From CAZGSG01 sp964528095 (GTDB taxonomy: Bacteria > Bacteroidota > Bacteroidia > Chitinophagales > Chitinophagaceae), in assembly GCA_964528095.1 (NCBI GenBank), contig CAZGSG010000037.1:1-27940 (forward strand): a stretch of 27,940 nt of DNA. Reading direction: 5' to 3'. The position numbers and the translations under genes are program-made. This document shows positions 15,945 through 25,171 of this stretch, one piece after another. Positions within the stretch are counted from its first letter, which is position 1, and each line of letters starts with the position of its first letter. The notes beneath the pieces were generated by a model that did no database searches, was not told where the DNA came from, and worked only from the letters and a program-made list of their open reading frames with translations.

Positions 15945-18566
15945 TTATCTGATCAAAGTGACAGTTCCCTTTAGAAAGATCGACTTACCTGTATAATCAA
16001 CCGCACTTACCATCCATACAAAAACATTACTGGCCTGCGGTGTACCTGCGATCTTTCCATCCCAGCCATGCCCGTTTTGTGTTGTGGTGAAAAGCAATTG
16101 TCCCCAGCGATTATAGATCTGGAAGTAATTGATTTTTTGTACCCCTACGGCTATCGGGCTGATCCGGTCATTGAGCCCGTCTCCATTGGGAGTAAAGGCA
16201 GATGGAACAAACACATATGGATTTGTCTTAAACACTTTTACCGAAACAAAAGCGGAGTCATAACAACCTGCCGCATTATATACCTGTACCGTATATCTCA
16301 CACTATCGATCTCAGCCGGGTAAATACCGATCGGGTTCTTTATGTTCGGATTGTTCAGCCCCGTTGGCGGTATCCATACATAACTTACACCACCTTCTGC
16401 ATTTAATTGTAATGGTTGCCCCACTACCACCAACGTATCATTGCCTGCGAAAGGACGGATCTTTGGCAGCAACGTTACCAATACCGTATCCCTTCCGGGT
16501 TTGGGGCATCCCTTGTTATCAAGCGATGTAAGAATATACTGCTGCGTTCGTGCCGGGTAAGCGGTAGGAGTAAGGGTAGTTGGATTGATCAGCGAAGCTA
16601 CCGGCGACCATGAAAAAGAGCTTCCATCATGTGAGCCATTTAAAAACGCGGGCGTATTATAACAGATCGTCGTATCAGGTCCCGCATTCGCAACCGGATA
16701 AGGGATGGCGGTGACATTGATATTTTTTGAAGCACTGCAATTACCGATAAAAGCAGTTACACGATAGGTAGTTGTACTGCCGGCTGTTGCTATCGGGTTT
16801 TGTGCCGCAGGATTATTTACTGAAGTAGCAGGAGTCCACTGGTATTTTAATCCATCACTGTTAACGATCAGTTGTACAGGATCTGTACGGCAAATAATCG
16901 TATCCTGCATTACATTTAGCGTAACAAAAGATACTACACGCACTTTTACTGAATCATTATTGATACAACCCTGCTCATCCAACTGAACATAGTAGGTGGT
17001 AGTGGAAGTGGGGTTTACAGTTGGCGTAGCCGTATTGGCATTGACCATATTTATTGCCGGCGACCAGCTAAAATTACCGGTGCCGCTTGCCTGCAATTGA
17101 ACCGCGTCAGGCACACAGATCAGGGTATCTTTGAACGCAAGTGTGATCGGAGGTTTATCTATGATCTCGATAGTGTCTTTTATTGTTTTTATACATCCCT
17201 TGCTGTTTGTAACAGTCAGTATGATCTCTTTCGGGCCAGTCGAACTATAGGTCCAGGCAGCTGTTGGTTGTGTAGATATGTCAGCGGCAGAATTAATGTC
17301 GCCAAAGTCCCATTTCCAGCTATCAACAACACCAAAATTGGTGGTGGTATTGTCCGTAAAGCTGACGGGGTTTTTTAGACATATACCTGCAGTACTAAAG
17401 GCCGGGAAGAAACCGGGATATACTTTTACAATTGCTGTAGTAGAATCTGAACAATCCTGTCCGCGGTTAGTAACAAGTTTGATCGAATAATCACCGGCAG
17501 CGGAAAAAGTATGCGCAGGTGTCGGGCTGGAAGAGTTATTGTTTGCTCCCGTAGAAGGATCACCAAACTCCCAGTAGTAGGAATTGATCAGCGGGCTGTT
17601 TATTTTGTTTGCAAAATTGACTGTAAATCCATCACAGGACATGTACACAGGGTCAAGCTGGGCCTTGGCGATATCACAACCGCCGGCTTTTATTTGCAGG
17701 TCTTTGCGTTGTGTAGCGATGACCACGCCATTCCGGATCTCGTTTACGCAAACAGTCACCACATAGATTCCTTCAGGCGGCGATGTACCGCTTATAAGAC
17801 CGGTGCTGGGATTGATCGTAACATTGGTGCCAAGTGGTGCCGTAGCAGTATATCCGAAACCATAAGATACGGAGGCGTAGGGTGGACTAGCGGGGGGATT
17901 TGGCATTGCAGCACCACCTGATCCACTTGATCCGCCCAGGTAGCCTTCACAAAATGAATAAACCAAACGATCACCTGCATCCGGATCAACAGCTCCGAAA
18001 CTGTAGCTGAAGGGATAGCCCCCGCAAACGATCACTGTATCCACACCGGTAAACCTGGCGCTGTTATTTTCCGGCGCATCCATGCGTATTGCATTACCAG
18101 GTATTTGTGCGGTATATGTTGCACCCTGGTTGCCGGAATTTACTAAATTATTGATGCCCTGTATCCGGCAGCAACGCTGATAAGAAATTGTATAACCATT
18201 TGCTGAAGCAGGCAGTACGGCATCAAATTCATAATAGCCAACTTCATAACAAACCGAGGGAGCATTGGTGACACAGGCTCCGGGAGAAGAAAGAAGAAGT
18301 GTCTCCTTCCTGGTCATCGAAACCTGGTAAGCCGTCGGCCCTACCATTACATTGGTCGTATTGTTGAAAATACCGATGGCCGCAACAGGGTCAAGCGCTG
18401 CACCGTTCGATCCGCAGTTCCGGAATAATTTTAGTGTAACCCGGTATTGATAATTGCCACCGGACATACCGGTGAAAGTATAAAATATCTCACCACCCGT
18501 AATGTGTTCGGCCAGTAGTGCTGTAGATGAAAAAAAAGAAAATAGTATCAGTAAAAACTTCTTCAT
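15945..18566 (-). CDS. T9SS-secreted PKD/Ig-like repeat protein with type B (gliding-motility-type) C-terminal domain
   Basis: The 873-residue protein starts with a signal peptide (MKKFLLILFSFFSSTALLAEH) followed by HITGGEIFYTF, a common opening of large secreted Bacteroidota proteins. Two PKD-like domains follow at about 300-385 (YYWEFGDPSTG) and 400-470 (WKWDFGDINSA). Then come about four Ig-like repeats, each with a Cys-containing DTxIC and a FSWSP or YQWTP motif (about 475-780). The last ~90 residues are a type B sorting domain: VPSAFTPNGDGLNDRISP, IYNRWGQLLF and GWDGKIAG, ending KGTVTLIR. Such domains direct export through the SprA-containing T9SS and may anchor the protein at the surface; an adhesin role is inference. 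It starts 13 bp after the hydrolase stop, so the two may share a transcript. Confidence 0.93.
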   Translation of the reverse strand: MKKFLLILFSFFSSTALLAEHITGGEIFYTFTGMSGGNYQYRVTLKLFRNCGSNGAALDPVAAIGIFNNTTNVMVGPTAYQVSMTRKETLLLSSPGACVTNAPSVCYEVGYYEFDAVLPASANGYTISYQRCCRIQGINNLVNSGNQGATYTAQIPGNAIRMDAPENNSARFTGVDTVIVCGGYPFSYSFGAVDPDAGDRLVYSFCEGYLGGSSGSGGAAMPNPPASPPYASVSYGFGYTATAPLGTNVTINPSTGLISGTSPPEGIYVVTVCVNEIRNGVVIATQRKDLQIKAGGCDIAKAQLDPVYMSCDGFTVNFANKINSPLINSYYWEFGDPSTGANNNSSSPTPAHTFSAAGDYSIKLVTNRGQDCSDSTTAIVKVYPGFFPAFSTAGICLKNPVSFTDNTTTNFGVVDSWKWDFGDINSAADISTQPTAAWTYSSTGPKEIILTVTNSKGCIKTIKDTIEIIDKPPITLAFKDTLICVPDAVQLQASGTGNFSWSPAINMVNANTATPTVNPTSTTTYYVQLDEQGCINNDSVKVRVVSFVTLNVMQDTIICRTDPVQLIVNSDGLKYQWTPATSVNNPAAQNPIATAGSTTTYRVTAFIGNCSASKNINVTAIPYPVANAGPDTTICYNTPAFLNGSHDGSSFSWSPVASLINPTTLTPTAYPARTQQYILTSLDNKGCPKPGRDTVLVTLLPKIRPFAGNDTLVVVGQPLQLNAEGGVSYVWIPPTGLNNPNIKNPIGIYPAEIDSVRYTVQVYNAAGCYDSAFVSVKVFKTNPYVFVPSAFTPNGDGLNDRISPIAVGVQKINYFQIYNRWGQLLFTTTQNGHGWDGKIAGTPQASNVFVWMVSAVDYTGKSIFLKGTVTLIR

Positions 18567-18579
18567 TACGGATCAGAAA

Positions 18580-19371
18580 TCATATTTCAGTTAAAAATCT
18601 TTCCAGGAGTTGGTTGCTTTTTTCAGTTTCTTCCAACATGCCCATATGGCCCGACTGGTGAAGGACATCAATATACGCTTTTCCCGGCAAGTGACATAGC
18701 TTCAGCCCATCTTCAATTGGAATAGCGGTATCGTATTTTCCCAATGCAAAAAGGACAGGAACTTCGGTGGCTTTCAGCACATTACTGCGGTCAGGGCGTT
18801 TTATCATGGCTTCGTAGTAATAAACGAGACTTTCAGGAGAAAAGTTGTTTAGGGACTGAATAAATTGAGCGATCGTATCCGGCATTTTAGCCTTGGAAAT
18901 ATCAGAAAAAAGTTTAGGTGACGCGTTTTTTAGAAATTCAAAGGCTCCGTGCTGCCGGATAAAATCGATTCCTTTTCTGCGTGTAGTTATCTTTTCTTCA
19001 CTATCGGCAAAGGCGGAAGAATGGAAAAGTCCAAAAGCAGACAGCCTGTCGGCGTATTTCTCCGCAAAAGCAAGCGTTATATAACCTCCCATACTGTGGC
19101 CAATCAGCACCGGGGCTGCTGCCTCTTCTTTGTCAAGGATCAGTTTGATGACTTCAGCCATCCCTTCCAGGCTCATTTCATCTGCCAGTTCAGATCCACC
19201 GCTACCGGGAAGATCGGGGACGATGAGGCTGAACTTATCCTGCAGGTAAGCTACCTGGTTGTTCCATACCGTGCCCGTTTCCCCAAAGCCATGTACCAGC
19301 ATCACTGTCTTTCCATGACCCTGCACCTGGTATGCTATTTTTTTTCCTGATAGTATTAATTCCTTATTCAT
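18580..19371 (-). CDS. Alpha/beta-fold hydrolase
   Basis: A 263-residue alpha/beta hydrolase with the full catalytic set: oxyanion-hole motif HGFG (27-30), nucleophile elbow GHSMGG with Ser93, an acid residue in ALGKYDTAIP and the His in HQSGHMGMLEE near the C-terminus. There is no signal peptide, so it is cytosolic. The family covers esterases, lipases, epoxide hydrolases and others, and the substrate cannot be read from the sequence. A longer frame starting at GTG 19446 is open, but the ATG at 19371 (MNKELILSGKKIAYQVQGHG) matches the usual family N-terminus. It follows lnt by 91 bp and precedes the T9SS cargo gene by 13 bp, all on the minus strand. Confidence 0.9.
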   Translation of the reverse strand: MNKELILSGKKIAYQVQGHGKTVMLVHGFGETGTVWNNQVAYLQDKFSLIVPDLPGSGGSELADEMSLEGMAEVIKLILDKEEAAAPVLIGHSMGGYITLAFAEKYADRLSAFGLFHSSAFADSEEKITTRRKGIDFIRQHGAFEFLKNASPKLFSDISKAKMPDTIAQFIQSLNNFSPESLVYYYEAMIKRPDRSNVLKATEVPVLFALGKYDTAIPIEDGLKLCHLPGKAYIDVLHQSGHMGMLEETEKSNQLLERFLTEI

Positions 19372-19462
19372 AGCAATGGGTTTATGAGCTGTGCTGATTA
19401 TAAATTTCGGACGTTCATTACCAAAAAAACGGCAATAATGAACCACCAGCGTTTTTAAGCGG

Positions 19463-21085
19463 TTAAACTGTTGAAGTTTTATTCTTAGCTGTTCTTCTTT
19501 TGATGATTAGAAATATAGTTGCAAGGATCAGCAGGATGGAAACAATTGTCACCGCTCTTGATAAAATATCGCCGTGTTTTACAAAAAAGGTCTGCCTGTT
19601 ATCAACGGGTATCGCAAGCCTGATTGCAGCCTGTGTGTCCCAGGGTTGCGGATTGATGACTGTTCCAAGCGGGTCGATAAAACAACTGATGCCGGTATTT
19701 GCGCTGCGCGCCACCCATTTTCGTGTTTCAATAGCACGCAGGCGTGCATAGTTCATATGCTGCCTGTAGCCGGGAGTGTTGCCCCACCAACCATCATTGG
19801 TGATGATGGTAAGAATATTGGCCCCCTTGCGAACGTATTCGGTTATGTAATCGCTATAAATACTTTCATAACAAATAATGGGAGCTGCTTTAAAATGATT
19901 ACCGGGTGACGTAAATACTTTTCTTTCAGAATCTCTTCCGAGTGTACCGCTGATGCCACCAAGGTCTTCAAACCACTTGCCCATAAAACTCAGAAATGAA
20001 GGAAGCGTTTCAACGCCGGGTACCAGTTTGGCCTTATGATACAGATCAACTGTGGTATCGGCATCAAAGAACGCTGCTGTATTGAATTCATCATAATAGT
20101 TGCCGCTTGATTCGTCAAATCGCGAAGTACCAGTCGCGTTTTTTTTGTTGTTGCCATAGTTCCTGGCGCTATTGATACCGGTAAGCAGGTTAATAGATGG
20201 ATGCCGGTGCAGGAAAGACCAGACAGAATTATAAAAAAAATTTCCTTTGATATTATCTTCCCAGGCAGAAACAGGAATCGCTGTTTCCGGCCATATGACC
20301 AGCGAGGTGTTTGAATCGATTTGTTGTTCTGATAATGAAATAAGACGCTGTAGCTGCGATTCAACAGAGCCGCTGAATTTCTCTGTATACGGATCTACAT
20401 CTGGTTGCACCACCACTACATTTTTGGTAGCACCGGGTATTGCAAGTTGAACCAGTTTTTTTTCTGTGCTTAATATTAGCTGAGAACCAAGTATCGGTAA
20501 TACCAGCAACATGATCCAGCTGGCAATAGTTATATAGTAGAATTTTGTTCTGCCTCTGCCCCGGTATTCTTTCAATACCGAATAAGCCAGCACATTGCTT
20601 AACAATACCCATAAACTGCCGCCGGTAGTACCACTGTATTCATACCACTGCACCCATTCAGGATGGGTGGCGAATGAATTGCCCAGTGTAAGCCAGGGCC
20701 AGCTCAGTTCCCAGTTATGATGAATGTATTCAAAACAAAGCCAGTAAATGATCAAAGAACTATAGCCGATCCATCTGCCTAAGTTCTTTTTTGTAAAATA
20801 AAACAATAGCCAGGGTAAACACATGATCAGGCTATTGGCAAGAAAAGCACTCAATGCGCCGGCAAGACTTGCATTCCAAACCCACCAGGTCACCAGCAGA
20901 TTCCAGCAAAGCATATGCAGGTAGGTGATTGCGAAAAGTTTTTTCCAGTTGGAGACATGATCTTCCACCCATAACAAAGGCAGCCAGGCAATAAAGATCA
21001 ATACGGTAAATGAAGACATGGGCCAGGATGCCCAAAGCAACAAACTACCACCGATCGCAATTAAGAGACGACTGTAACGCTTCAC
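19463..21085 (-). CDS. lnt: Apolipoprotein N-acyltransferase
   Basis: Lnt adds the third acyl chain to the N-terminal cysteine of lipoproteins at the inner membrane. This 540-residue protein has hydrophobic segments over residues 5-210, then a periplasmic nitrilase-like domain and a C-terminal membrane segment (about 510-530). The catalytic Glu-Lys-Cys triad is visible: Glu267 in VIWPETAIP, Lys351 in YHKAKLVPGVE and Cys405 in PIICYES. NDGWWGNTPGYRQH and RSANTGISCFIDPLG are also family marks. The common LVPFGE is LVPGVE here. The start is GTG at 21085 (MKRYSRLLIAIGG); the next ATG (residue 23) would remove much of the first membrane segment, so GTG is preferred. A likely client, the collagen-like lipoprotein, is encoded about 3.5 kb away. 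Confidence 0.94.
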   Translation of the reverse strand: MKRYSRLLIAIGGSLLLWASWPMSSFTVLIFIAWLPLLWVEDHVSNWKKLFAITYLHMLCWNLLVTWWVWNASLAGALSAFLANSLIMCLPWLLFYFTKKNLGRWIGYSSLIIYWLCFEYIHHNWELSWPWLTLGNSFATHPEWVQWYEYSGTTGGSLWVLLSNVLAYSVLKEYRGRGRTKFYYITIASWIMLLVLPILGSQLILSTEKKLVQLAIPGATKNVVVVQPDVDPYTEKFSGSVESQLQRLISLSEQQIDSNTSLVIWPETAIPVSAWEDNIKGNFFYNSVWSFLHRHPSINLLTGINSARNYGNNKKNATGTSRFDESSGNYYDEFNTAAFFDADTTVDLYHKAKLVPGVETLPSFLSFMGKWFEDLGGISGTLGRDSERKVFTSPGNHFKAAPIICYESIYSDYITEYVRKGANILTIITNDGWWGNTPGYRQHMNYARLRAIETRKWVARSANTGISCFIDPLGTVINPQPWDTQAAIRLAIPVDNRQTFFVKHGDILSRAVTIVSILLILATIFLIIKRRTAKNKTSTV

Positions 21086-21354
21086 AGTTATTATTTGTGT
21101 AAAAGTAAATTTTAGTAGTGATATTCACACTTACTGTATTTATTAATGCGACTGGCATAAACCGGGAGAATGAGTGGCATATTAACACAGATGTGTACCA
21201 TGTTCCTGTTTTATGAGCTTCCTGTTTAATCAGGAAGCCAGGTGCGTAAAAAAAATCTATCCAGCTCCATGAATAGCCGCTGGTATTCTGTGTACCCAAA
21301 AGTCTCTTTAAGGTATTGCAACTGTCATTATTTCAGAAGTCGTACATTAGTTTA

Positions 21355-22716
21355 ATGAATGAAGAGGAGAAGATACAGGAACTGCAGCGCAGGATCAATG
21401 AGCTCTCTACGGAACTGGCCGGTTCCCGTCATACACTCTATATTTTACAACAGGAGCTTGATCTCCTGCGTAAAGCCGCGATAAATACTCCATTGCCCCA
21501 GGTTAATGAACCGCTTGCCACCCCTGTAGATGCAACCGGCGGCGTGGAAAATTTTATTGGTCTTCGGCTTATCCATCTTGTGGGTATAGTGGTATTAGTT
21601 ATCGGGATCTCTATTGGTGTGAAATATGCGATCGATAAAGAGCTCATATCGGAGACTATGCGCATCGTATTGGCCTATGCTGCCGGGGCAATCCTTTTAT
21701 TCCTTTCTTACCGGTTGAAGAAAAAATACCAGCTATTCAGTGCCATCCTGTTTAGCGGTAGTATGGCCTCTCTTTATTTTACTACTTATGGCGCGTTCGT
21801 ATATTATCATTTTTTACCAGCCCCGCTTACTTTCCTGGTGATGGTATTGCTGACCATCTATACGGTTGCCACTGCCATGAACTACGGGCGACAGGAAATA
21901 GCCATTTTTGGAATGACAGGCGCATATGGTATACCTTTTCTCATCAGTGCCAATGCCGAAAGGGTGGATCTTTTTTTCTCTTATATTTTACTGATCAATA
22001 TCGGCGTGGTATATCTTTCTTTTAAACGATCATGGAAACTCATGAGCTACCTTGCTATGTTCATCACCTGGATCCTCTTCGGTGGTTGGGCGATATTTCG
22101 GTATGAACCCTTACAACAGCAGCCTATCGCTTTTATCTTCATGAGTACTTATTACCTTCTTTTTATTTTTAATGCGATTGCTTTTGCGCTTAGAAAAAAA
22201 ATAGCGCTTACGGAAACAGAGATCCAGCAGGTGATCATTAATAACATTGCCCTGTACATTGCCTGTGTGCTGGTGACTGCTAATATAATGGTGCTGGCCG
22301 AAATAAGCAGCACAACTGGTTTCCTGTTCTTATTCACTGCGGTACTTGCCATAACAAGTGTATTCGTTTTTCCACGCGAGATCCTGCTGCAAAAATTATT
22401 ATCCTGGAAGGCGCTACTGCTATTGGTGATTTTTATAGGTCTTCAGTGGGATGGGGTTACCGTCACATTGATCTGGCTGCTACTCTCCCTGGTATTGTTT
22501 GGATGGGGAATAATGAACAAACGATCATGGCCACGACTTGCCGCCGTATTATTGATAGGCATTACGCTGATAAAATTGCTGGCATTTGACAGCTCCAGTT
22601 TCTCTACTGTTCAAAAAATCCTCTCCTTTATCGTGATCGGTATATTGCTGCTGGTATTCTCTTTTTATTATCAACGATTTAATCTTAGAAATTCAAAAGT
22701 AAAAATTAAAAAATAG
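21355..22716 (+). CDS. DUF2339-like polytopic membrane protein
   Basis: This 453-residue protein begins with a coiled-coil (MNEEEKIQELQRRINELSTE to about residue 45), then a Pro-rich linker, then roughly a dozen hydrophobic segments from residue ~68 to 440. The first two membrane segments (ENFIGLRLIHLVGIVVLVIG, GVKYAIDKELISETMRI) match the start of the DUF2339 family, whose function is unknown; typical members are longer, so this may be a short form. A frame from TTG 21316 would add 13 residues, but the ATG at 21355 puts the coiled-coil at the N-terminus, as is usual. The C-terminal tail NSKVKIKK is encoded by the left arm of the palindromic terminator shared with guaB. The gene diverges from lnt across a 269-bp gap. 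Confidence 0.85.
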   Translation: MNEEEKIQELQRRINELSTELAGSRHTLYILQQELDLLRKAAINTPLPQVNEPLATPVDATGGVENFIGLRLIHLVGIVVLVIGISIGVKYAIDKELISETMRIVLAYAAGAILLFLSYRLKKKYQLFSAILFSGSMASLYFTTYGAFVYYHFLPAPLTFLVMVLLTIYTVATAMNYGRQEIAIFGMTGAYGIPFLISANAERVDLFFSYILLINIGVVYLSFKRSWKLMSYLAMFITWILFGGWAIFRYEPLQQQPIAFIFMSTYYLLFIFNAIAFALRKKIALTETEIQQVIINNIALYIACVLVTANIMVLAEISSTTGFLFLFTAVLAITSVFVFPREILLQKLLSWKALLLLVIFIGLQWDGVTVTLIWLLLSLVLFGWGIMNKRSWPRLAAVLLIGITLIKLLAFDSSSFSTVQKILSFIVIGILLLVFSFYYQRFNLRNSKVKIKK

Positions 22717-22758
22717 CCGCTGTATCATCGGAGGCTATTTTTAATTTTTACTTTTGAA
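22692..22758. terminator. Bidirectional terminator: long inverted repeat between the DUF2339-like gene and guaB
   Basis: The arm 22692-22718 pairs with 22733-22758 over about 26 bp with one bulged A and a 14-base loop. The inner stem is GC-containing (AGCC/GGCT) next to A and T runs, so it should terminate transcription from both sides. The stop codon of the upstream gene is inside the left arm. The outer part (TTCAAAAGTAAAAATTAA) is related to the palindrome at 4056-4126. Confidence 0.8.
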
Positions 22759-22762
22759 CTAA

Positions 22763-24256
22763 CTAGCGGCGGCTATAGTTCGGCGCCTCCTTGGTGATCT
22801 CAATGTCGTGTGCATGACTTTCACGCATACCCGCATTGGTGATCTTGATAAAAGTGGCTCCTTTTAAATCATTGATATCTTTGGCTCCGCAATAACCCAT
22901 GCCTGCGCGAAGACCACCGGTGTACTGGTATACTATTTCTTTTAATGTACCCTTGTATGCCACGCGGCCTTCAATACCTTCGGGTACGAATTTTTTTACA
23001 TCGTCTTCTACATCCTGGAAATAACGGTCGCTGCTACCGGTAGCCATAGCACCCAGTGATCCCATGCCCCTGTATTCTTTGAACTTTCTTCCTTCATAGA
23101 TGATCGTTTCGCCGGGACTTTCTTCTGTGCCTGCAAAAACACTTCCCATCATCACACAGTCTGCACCTGCGGCCAGGGCCTTCACCATATCACCGGTATA
23201 ACGGATACCGCCATCTGCAATGACCGTCACATTTTTTCCTTTCAATGCGGCGTGTGCTTCCATGATCGCGGTGAGTTGAGGTACACCTGCGCCCGCTACT
23301 ATACGGGTGGTACAGATAGAGCCTGGGCCAATACCAACTTTCACCGCGTCAGCACCTGCTTCCGCCAGTGCTTTCGCCCCGGCAGCAGTACCTACGTTTC
23401 CTGCGATGACATTTATATTTTTAAAATTCTTTTTTACTTCCTTTAGCGCATTGATCACGCCTTTGCTATGACCATGCGCGCTATCCAATGCTATCACATC
23501 TACACCAGTATGCTGTAAGGCTGCTACACGTTCCAGCAGATCGCCGGTGATGCCTACACCTGCCCCAACCAGCAACCTTCCGAATTTATCTTTTAGCGCA
23601 TTGGGAAAACTATACAGTTGCAATATGTCCCTGTAGGTAATAAGGCCTATCAGCTTGCCGCTTTTGTTGACAACGGGTAATTTTTCGATCTTATGCTGAC
23701 GAAGGATCTTTTCCGCTTTTTTAAGATCAGTTCCTTCCGGTGCAGTAATAAGACGCTCGGTTGTCATTACCTCGCTGATCTTTCTTTTTTTATCATCTTC
23801 AAAACGAAGATCACGATTGGTGAGGATGCCGGTTAGTTTACCATTTTTATCGATAATGGGAATGCCGCCGATCTTATTATCCCGCATCAGTTTCAACGCA
23901 TCGCCGATCGTCGCATTTTCAAGCAGGGTGATAGGGTCGAGTATCAGGCCGCTTTCACTTCTTTTTACCTTACGTACCTGCTCGGCCTGCTGTTCGATAC
24001 TCATATTTTTATGTAAAATACCGAGACCGCCTTCCCTTGCCAGCGCCATTGCCAGCGAAGCTTCTGTTACGGTGTCCATTGCCGCGGAAAGCAGGGGCAC
24101 ATTGAGGGTAATGTCTTTTGTGAGCCTTGAACTGATATCAACATCCCGTGGCAATACCTGGCTGTAACCGGGCATCAGCAGCACGTCATCGAAGGTCAGG
24201 CCTTCACCGAAAAATTTTTTGGAAATAGAGGTGGGGGAGAAATTTCTTGTTGCCAT
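22763..24256 (-). CDS. guaB: Inosine-5'-monophosphate dehydrogenase
   Basis: IMPDH oxidises IMP to XMP with NAD+, the committed step of GMP synthesis, in the cytosol. The 497-residue length is normal. N-terminal GLTFDDVLLMPGYSQVLP (19-36) is a family hallmark. Two CBS domains lie at about 100-215 (GIPIIDKNGKLTGILTNRDL and LPVVNKSGKLIGLITYRD). The catalytic loop GPGSICTTRIVAG carries Cys315, followed by ADGGIRYTGD, and the flap region has MGSLGAM and GSSDRYFQD. An extra two codons from TTG 24262 are possible, but ATG 24256 (MATRNFSPTS) is preferred. A TATCTTTG promoter box ends only three bases before this ATG, so the mRNA may have little or no leader. Confidence 0.97.
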   Translation of the reverse strand: MATRNFSPTSISKKFFGEGLTFDDVLLMPGYSQVLPRDVDISSRLTKDITLNVPLLSAAMDTVTEASLAMALAREGGLGILHKNMSIEQQAEQVRKVKRSESGLILDPITLLENATIGDALKLMRDNKIGGIPIIDKNGKLTGILTNRDLRFEDDKKRKISEVMTTERLITAPEGTDLKKAEKILRQHKIEKLPVVNKSGKLIGLITYRDILQLYSFPNALKDKFGRLLVGAGVGITGDLLERVAALQHTGVDVIALDSAHGHSKGVINALKEVKKNFKNINVIAGNVGTAAGAKALAEAGADAVKVGIGPGSICTTRIVAGAGVPQLTAIMEAHAALKGKNVTVIADGGIRYTGDMVKALAAGADCVMMGSVFAGTEESPGETIIYEGRKFKEYRGMGSLGAMATGSSDRYFQDVEDDVKKFVPEGIEGRVAYKGTLKEIVYQYTGGLRAGMGYCGAKDINDLKGATFIKITNAGMRESHAHDIEITKEAPNYSRR

Positions 24257-24259
24257 GTG

Positions 24260-24289
24260 CAAAGATAGGGCAGTAGTGAAATATAGTCC
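24260..24289 (-). promoter_or_regulatory. guaB promoter: TTTG, 21-base spacer, TATCTTTG
   Basis: On the minus strand TATCTTTG (24267-24260) matches the -7 consensus exactly. TTTG occurs 21 bases upstream of it, close to the expected -33 distance. The box is followed by CAC and then the guaB ATG, so transcription should begin at or next to the start codon. The outer end of the -33 element lies a few bases beyond 24289. Confidence 0.6.
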
Positions 24290-24485
24290 AAATGATTTTT
24301 TTAAGGAGAATTTCTACGCTGGAGTGATTAGCCTCAGTCATTTTTTTGGTAAATAATTCAGGGGATATCGGGTGAAGGATCTTTTATTTTTTGAGAATAC
24401 CACTAACCGGTATAGATTATTTCAATTATATACCATTAACGTCTTAATTGCAAAATACACCGACTAAATACCAACAAACAGGGTA

Positions 24486-24516
24486 TTGCTTCCATAAAGA
24501 AGTAAAGAGTTCTTTG
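24486..24516 (+). promoter_or_regulatory. Probable promoter of the collagen-like lipoprotein gene
   Basis: TTG at 24486-24488 and GTTCTTTG at 24509-24516 are separated by 20 bases, the spacing of Bacteroidota -33 and -7 elements. The -7 box deviates at its first two positions from TAnnTTTG. A leader of about 30 bases to the ATG at 24553 would follow. Confidence 0.4.
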
Positions 24517-24552
24517 TGCCATCAAATATTTAACCTTTAAAAGTAGTTTATT

Positions 24553-25071
24553 ATGAAAGTGTTTTTCTCTTCAGTTATCATGACAATGTTGTGTGCGAGT
24601 TTGCTATTATCCTGTAAAAAAGGAGATGTAGGCCCTGCCGGTGCTACAGGCGCCGCCGGCCCTGCTGGTCCTGCCGGCCCTGCCGGAGCAGTAGGTTCTG
24701 CAAATGTGACACAATACAATTTCGCTGCATTTGCTCATTCAGGTGTGGAAGTAAGCAAGACCTTTAATCTTTCAAAAGTTGATTTTGAAAAAAGTCTTTT
24801 GTACGTATATGTAACCCCTTCGAATGGTTTCTGGTATCCGCTGCCTGGAACCACCGCTGGTGCAACAAAAGATTACAGGATTTACTTTGGTAATGCAACA
24901 GCTACCACCACCATCTATATTAACCGTGTAGCGGGTACTGGTTCAGAAAACCTGACTATGCGTATCGTTGCCATCCCGGCTGCTACCCAGGTGAATGGAC
25001 GCATGAATAATAGTGTTGACATGAGCGATTACCTGGCAGTGGCAAAATATTATAATCTTCCGGTAAGATAA
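24553..25071 (+). CDS. Collagen-like lipoprotein
   Basis: A 172-residue protein with a lipoprotein signal peptide ending LLLSC (Cys21), so it should be lipid-anchored in the envelope. Directly after the acylated cysteine come eight Gly-X-Y triplets, mostly GPA (GDVGPAGATGAAGPAGPAGP and on), enough for a short collagen-like triple helix or stalk. The C-terminal ~125 residues form an unidentified, probably beta-rich domain (VEVSKTFNLSKVDFEKSLLY, DYRIYFGNATATTTIYINRV). Short collagen-like lipoproteins of this build are frequent in Bacteroidota but have no settled function. The codons of the GPA stretch are near-identical, so its length could change by slippage. A strong terminator follows the gene. 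Confidence 0.88.
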   Translation: MKVFFSSVIMTMLCASLLLSCKKGDVGPAGATGAAGPAGPAGPAGAVGSANVTQYNFAAFAHSGVEVSKTFNLSKVDFEKSLLYVYVTPSNGFWYPLPGTTAGATKDYRIYFGNATATTTIYINRVAGTGSENLTMRIVAIPAATQVNGRMNNSVDMSDYLAVAKYYNLPVR

Positions 25072-25107
25072 CAGTATTGAAATAAAACCTCAGCTTATAG
25101 ATAACTT

Positions 25108-25147
25108 CATTGCCGGAAATAATTATTGTTATTCCGGCAATGTTTTT
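25108..25147 (+). terminator. Rho-independent terminator after the collagen-like gene
   Basis: CATTGCCGGAA (25108-25118) and TTCCGGCAATG (25132-25142) form a perfect 11-bp stem with a 13-base loop, followed by TTTTTAT on the plus strand. No T-run follows on the minus strand, so it acts mainly on the plus-strand gene, though the hairpin could also slow transcripts of the convergent gene. Confidence 0.85.
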
Positions 25148-25171
25148 ATAAAGAAGATCAGTTGATAGAAA

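Noticed and set aside
19372..19446. N-terminal extension of the alpha/beta hydrolase from GTG 19446
   Set aside because: The extra 25 residues are not part of the fold, and the ATG at 19371 gives the normal family start.
21045..21299. 84-residue minus-strand frame across the lnt start
   Set aside because: TTG start, overlaps lnt in another frame, no recognisable domain.
24537..24719. Antisense frame rich in Pro-Ala-Gly opposite the collagen-like gene
   Set aside because: It is the mirror of the GPA codon repeat and has no start region or family resemblance of its own.
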